Shown piece by piece: positions 38,935-41,688 of a DNA stretch of 41,688 nt. The stretch comes from an uncultured Gemella sp. (GTDB lineage Bacteria > Bacillota > Bacilli > Staphylococcales > Gemellaceae). Where the stretch lies: positions 1-41,688 of the forward strand of contig CAKMQF010000067.1 in the NCBI GenBank assembly GCA_927911745.1, given 5' to 3'. Made by a program: the position numbers and the translations under genes. The stretch's first letter is position 1. Each line of letters starts with the position of its first letter. The notes beneath the pieces were generated by a model. The model was not told the DNA's origin. It saw only the letters and a list, made by a program, of their open reading frames with translations, and searched no databases.

Positions 38935-39897
38935 TTATTTTTTCCTTATCTTGATTGTTACTTTAACAATCGGTGTATCCGTCGCAATTCGAACATTTTC
39001 TTTAGGATAAATCTTCAAATTACTTCGTTCTTCTGTTTCTTCTTTAACATCACTTAAATCGACATCAACGAACATCTCTGATACTCTAGCCAACGTAGCT
39101 TCATCTTCCGCCCTAATAGCTACTTTAGAAACATCAGCAGTCGCACTAATAAGCTCGAATCCCGAAGGAAGACTACCTATAGTATTTACTTCTAGTGGAA
39201 CTTCTTTTTCGATATTCTTCAACTCTATATTCATAACTGTTGAACTTGGTTCTATTTGAATATCCTCGATTTTATTATAATCACTATCGTATGCTACTAA
39301 CTTAGCTTCTTCTCTAGTATTTCTATTAAGCTTCGTACGAGTATCACTCTCAGCACGAACCTCATTTATTCTATTAAGACTTTCTATCGCACCAGAAATC
39401 TTAACTGTTTCATTTGTCACACTAAGATTATCTACTTCATATCCAATCAGTAAACGTTCTTTCTTAACTACCGGTGTAACTCTAAACTCTTTTGTTGCTT
39501 TTTCTCTAATAGATATAGTTATAACAGATGGTTCTGCGGTACCCTCAACACCTTTTTCTAAACCATCAATCTCAATTCTAACCTTTTGATCGTCACCTAT
39601 TTGAGCATTCCTAAGATTTAACTTCGCCTTGAAGTTTTTAGCAACACTTTCCTTTTGAACTTTTGTTTTCGTTCCAGATAATTTCACAGATACTGTATTA
39701 GGAATACCTACTACATAAAGCTTATCTCTGTCATAATCAACATCCAGTGGCACATCACTTACCCAAGCTGTTGCATTATCACTACTACTATCTCCAAGAA
39801 CCGAAAAGTTTTTAAAATTCTCATTGACCGATAGGAACAATAGTATCGCTATTAAAAATGATATTAACTTTAACTTATTATTTTCTTTTAGTTGCAT
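38935..39897 (-). CDS. ybbR: YbbR/CdaR regulator of diadenylate cyclase
   Basis: 320 residues. One N-terminal membrane helix (about 8-24, LKLISFLIAILLFLSV) then an external region of three to four YbbR repeats: VPLDVDYDRDKLYVVGIPNTVSVKLSGTKTKVQ, EFRVTPVVKKERLLIGYEVDNLSV, and EVPLEVNTIGSLPSGFELISATADVSKVAIRAED, each a typical VxxxG...V..V.v.G pattern. YbbR contacts CdaA in the membrane and tunes its activity. It starts 12 bases after the cdaA stop. It is intact, with an IRKK tail. Confidence 0.9.
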   Translation of the reverse strand: MQLKENNKLKLISFLIAILLFLSVNENFKNFSVLGDSSSDNATAWVSDVPLDVDYDRDKLYVVGIPNTVSVKLSGTKTKVQKESVAKNFKAKLNLRNAQIGDDQKVRIEIDGLEKGVEGTAEPSVITISIREKATKEFRVTPVVKKERLLIGYEVDNLSVTNETVKISGAIESLNRINEVRAESDTRTKLNRNTREEAKLVAYDSDYNKIEDIQIEPSSTVMNIELKNIEKEVPLEVNTIGSLPSGFELISATADVSKVAIRAEDEATLARVSEMFVDVDLSDVKEETEERSNLKIYPKENVRIATDTPIVKVTIKIRKK

Positions 39898-39908
39898 AAT
39901 ATCACCTC

Positions 39909-40715
39909 TTATTTAATTATTTTTTCTTGTTGTTTCCAATTTTTCGCCAAGTAATCAGCTAAATCGTCTGTTGAGTAATCTGATGTTAAAATTCCATTTT
40001 GACAAACACTAATCTTCCCTGTTTCCTCAGATACAGCGATTATTATAGCATCTGTAACTTCAGATAATCCTAGAGCCGCACGGTGTCTTGTTCCATAACT
40101 ACTAGCTATCGATCTATTATCCGAAAGAGGAAGTACGCAACTTGCAGCGCGAATCTTATTCTCATCGATTATCATAGCGCCATCATGCAAAGGTGTATTC
40201 GGAATAAAAATATTAATTATAAGTTCATTTGTCACCTCGGCATTGACCGTAATACCACTTTCAACATATTCATCAAGACCTGTATTATTTTCTAGTACGA
40301 TTAATGCACCTATTCTTCGACGTGCCATATGTCTAGATGAATCAACAACAGCCTTTATAATCTGTTCAGTAGAATCTTTCTGAACATCTTTATAATTCAT
40401 ATTGAAGAAATTAGATAGCTGTACCCTTCCTATGTATTCAAGAGCTCGTCGTAATTCCGGCTGGAATATAATCATTATACCTAATACTCCCCAAGTCACT
40501 ACTTGTTCAAAAATGTATGTCATCGTCTTAAATCCGATAAAGTTAAAGAATATTTTTAGTCCAATAACAATTAAAATACCTTTAACAAGTTGCATACCAC
40601 GAGTACCTTTTAATAAACTTAATAGTTTATAAACTAAAAACCAAACTAATAATATATCCAATAGATGAATAATTAGTGTTAGCGTACTTACTCCTGATAA
40701 GTATTCAGCTATCAT
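39909..40715 (-). CDS. cdaA: Diadenylate cyclase CdaA
   Basis: Makes the second messenger c-di-AMP from two ATP. Three N-terminal membrane helices (about 10-30, 42-62, 70-84), then the DAC domain with DGA at 178-180 and RHR at 210-212, both essential. The cofactor-binding loop LPLSDNRSIASSYGTRHRAALGLSE is intact. The start ATG at 40713-40715 (MIAEYLSG) is chosen over an in-frame upstream start because AAGGAGA is correctly spaced before it; the result is 268 residues, normal for the family. It is the first gene of cdaA-ybbR-83aa. The 5' leader carries a perfect hairpin at 40751-40779. Confidence 0.95.
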   Translation of the reverse strand: MIAEYLSGVSTLTLIIHLLDILLVWFLVYKLLSLLKGTRGMQLVKGILIVIGLKIFFNFIGFKTMTYIFEQVVTWGVLGIMIIFQPELRRALEYIGRVQLSNFFNMNYKDVQKDSTEQIIKAVVDSSRHMARRRIGALIVLENNTGLDEYVESGITVNAEVTNELIINIFIPNTPLHDGAMIIDENKIRAASCVLPLSDNRSIASSYGTRHRAALGLSEVTDAIIIAVSEETGKISVCQNGILTSDYSTDDLADYLAKNWKQQEKIIK

Positions 40716-40750
40716 AAATAATCTCCTTCCTTTAATTAATAATATCTCGC

Positions 40751-40801
40751 TACGCATATAACCCTTATTCTTATGCGTATAGCAATCCACTTTCAATTAT
40801 A
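40751..40801 (-). promoter_or_regulatory. cdaA promoter and leader hairpin
   Basis: Extended -10 TGTTATAAT with TATAAT at 40796-40801 (minus strand), no clear -35. In the leader TACGCATA (40751-40758) and TATGCGTA (40772-40779) form a perfect 8-bp hairpin just before the ribosome site. Confidence 0.55.
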
Positions 40802-40838
40802 ACATAAAATGCAAGCGTTGTGCTATTTTTTATAGAAG

Positions 40839-40881
40839 AAAAAAGAAGATATTTTACAATTAACATATGCAAAATATCTTC
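40839..40881 (-). terminator. Terminator of the second pyruvate kinase gene
   Basis: GAAGATATTTT (40845-40855) pairs perfectly with AAAATATCTTC (40871-40881). On the minus strand TTTTTTCTTC follows. Clear rho-independent design. Confidence 0.82.
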
Positions 40882-40984
40882 AATATACTTTTTATAATTT
40901 TGGCTTTTAGTTATACTTCACTAATATAGTAGCTTGTAACCCATGTAATTCCGGGTTTCCTATGTATAAACTATCATTAGTTCA

Positions 40985-41688
40985 CTAATCAACCTTACTT
41001 ATGTATACGAAATCTGTAGGTGGCACAGTACCTTTTCCAGTATCTGGTTGCCCCGCAGTTATTAGGATAGAATCTCCAACTTCAGCTAGTCCAACTTCTT
41101 TAGAATATGCAGAAGCATTACTTAACATCTCTTCCATACTCAACATTTTAGGTTCAATATATGGTACTATTCCTCTAGTAATAATTAATTTTCTAGCACT
41201 TTCCCTATCAGGTAAAACCGCTAGCACAGGTATATTTGGACGATATCTCGCGATGAAACGGGCTGTTGTTCCTGATTTCGTGTAAGTTACAATATTTTTT
41301 TACATCAACTGCTTCTAAAAGATGTTTTGTCGTCATAGAAACAGCATGAGAGATACTCATTTTGTATCCATCCACTTCAAATCTTTCTGCATCAACAGCA
41401 TTATTTTTTTCAACAGTTCTTATAATTCTATCTACTGTTTCTAGCGCTTCACATGGATAATCACCAATCGCAGTCTCCTCTGTTAACATTATCGCATCAA
41501 CACCGTCGAAAATTGCATTCGCAACATCAGATACTTCGGCTCTAGTCGGTCTTGGATTGTAAACCATAGAATACAACATTTGAGTAGTTAAAATTACTAC
41601 TTTCGCAGCCTCATTAGCTCTTCTTACTATTTCCTTTTGAATTCCAGGTAAATCTTCATACGAAATATCTACCCCAAGTTCATCACGA
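40985..41688 (-). CDS. Second, divergent pyruvate kinase-like protein (partial, frameshifted)
   Basis: C-terminal part of a pyruvate kinase paralogue; the 5' end is outside the window. It reads DELGVDISYEDLPGIQKEIVRRANEAAKVVILTTQML, then [35 protein letters not shown]. One surplus A in the A7 run near 41294-41300 breaks the frame; repair gives VDVKNIVTYTKSGTTARFIARYRPNIPVLAVLPDRES and the C-terminal ITAGQPDTGKGTVPPTD. Compared with the 9803-11241 enzyme, the metal-binding ARGDLGVE is RDELGVD (Gly to Asp, Asp to Glu) and MLSGESAAG is MLTEETAIG, while TTQML keeps the catalytic threonine. Altered metal use or regulation is possible. It is not a copy of pyk; identity is perhaps half. Confidence 0.85.

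Overview
The window looks like a chromosomal segment of a low-GC Gram-positive coccus. Gemella is the best guess. The basis is AT-rich DNA, two LPXTG wall-anchored proteins, the Firmicutes orders dnaE-pfkA-pyk and S1 protein-tilS-hpt-ftsH, cdaA-ybbR, and a D-lactate dehydrogenase. The genus is inferred from gene content and protein style, not proven. No rRNA, tRNA, CRISPR array, insertion sequence or prophage was seen.

Layout: 1-2610 (minus) holds coiA, a small unknown gene, rlmA and tadA. 2769-7474 (minus) holds a YdcF membrane protein, then an sdpR/sdpI-like pair and a large MacB-type ABC transporter. The sdpR promoter sits between two perfect 24-bp operators. 7719-9056 (plus) is a catabolite-regulated D-lactate dehydrogenase. 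9060-9750 has no protein gene but a promoter, a chain of hairpins and a terminator, so it is a candidate structured RNA. 9803-17543 (minus) is a long co-directional block: an unknown gene, yaaA, a flavin-reductase-like gene, dnaE, pfkA and pyk. 17770-20740 (plus) has a small membrane protein, glpK and a repeat-containing LPXTG protein. 20834-27095 (minus) has a Zn-macrodomain hydrolase and a giant LPXTG subtilisin-like protease. 27727-29959 (plus) is a P-type cation ATPase. 30032-35786 (minus) has a Fic protein and the S1-tilS-hpt-ftsH operon. 36246-36466 (plus) is a small membrane protein flanked by hairpin repeats. 36630-40715 (minus) has a CapD/WbpM-type sugar dehydratase, a small membrane protein, ybbR and cdaA. 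A second, divergent pyruvate kinase runs off the right edge.

The most important caveat is that about 26 single-base indels, mostly in A/T homopolymers, interrupt 19 genes, including essential ones (dnaE, ftsH, tilS, pfkA, pyk). In nearly every case one base restores a full-length, family-typical protein. This points to consensus error in the source assembly rather than decay. The affected genes are therefore annotated as whole CDSs with the break located. Two tracts (the LPXTG repeats and the sdpI start) could instead be real slippage sites.

Functionally the segment combines glycolysis and fermentation (pfkA, pyk, a pyk paralogue, ldh, glpK), replication and RNA maturation (dnaE, tadA, tilS, rlmA, S1), envelope and signalling (cdaA-ybbR, ftsH, CapD-like, LPXTG proteins, protease), and stress or defence-like accessory genes (sdpRI-ABC, Fic, macrodomain, yaaA, P-type ATPase). 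No clearly new multi-gene system was found. The best candidates for undescribed biology are the hairpin-rich RNA at 9210-9717, the repeat hairpins around the small gene at 36246, the iteron-like repeats before fic, and the small membrane peptide at 17971.
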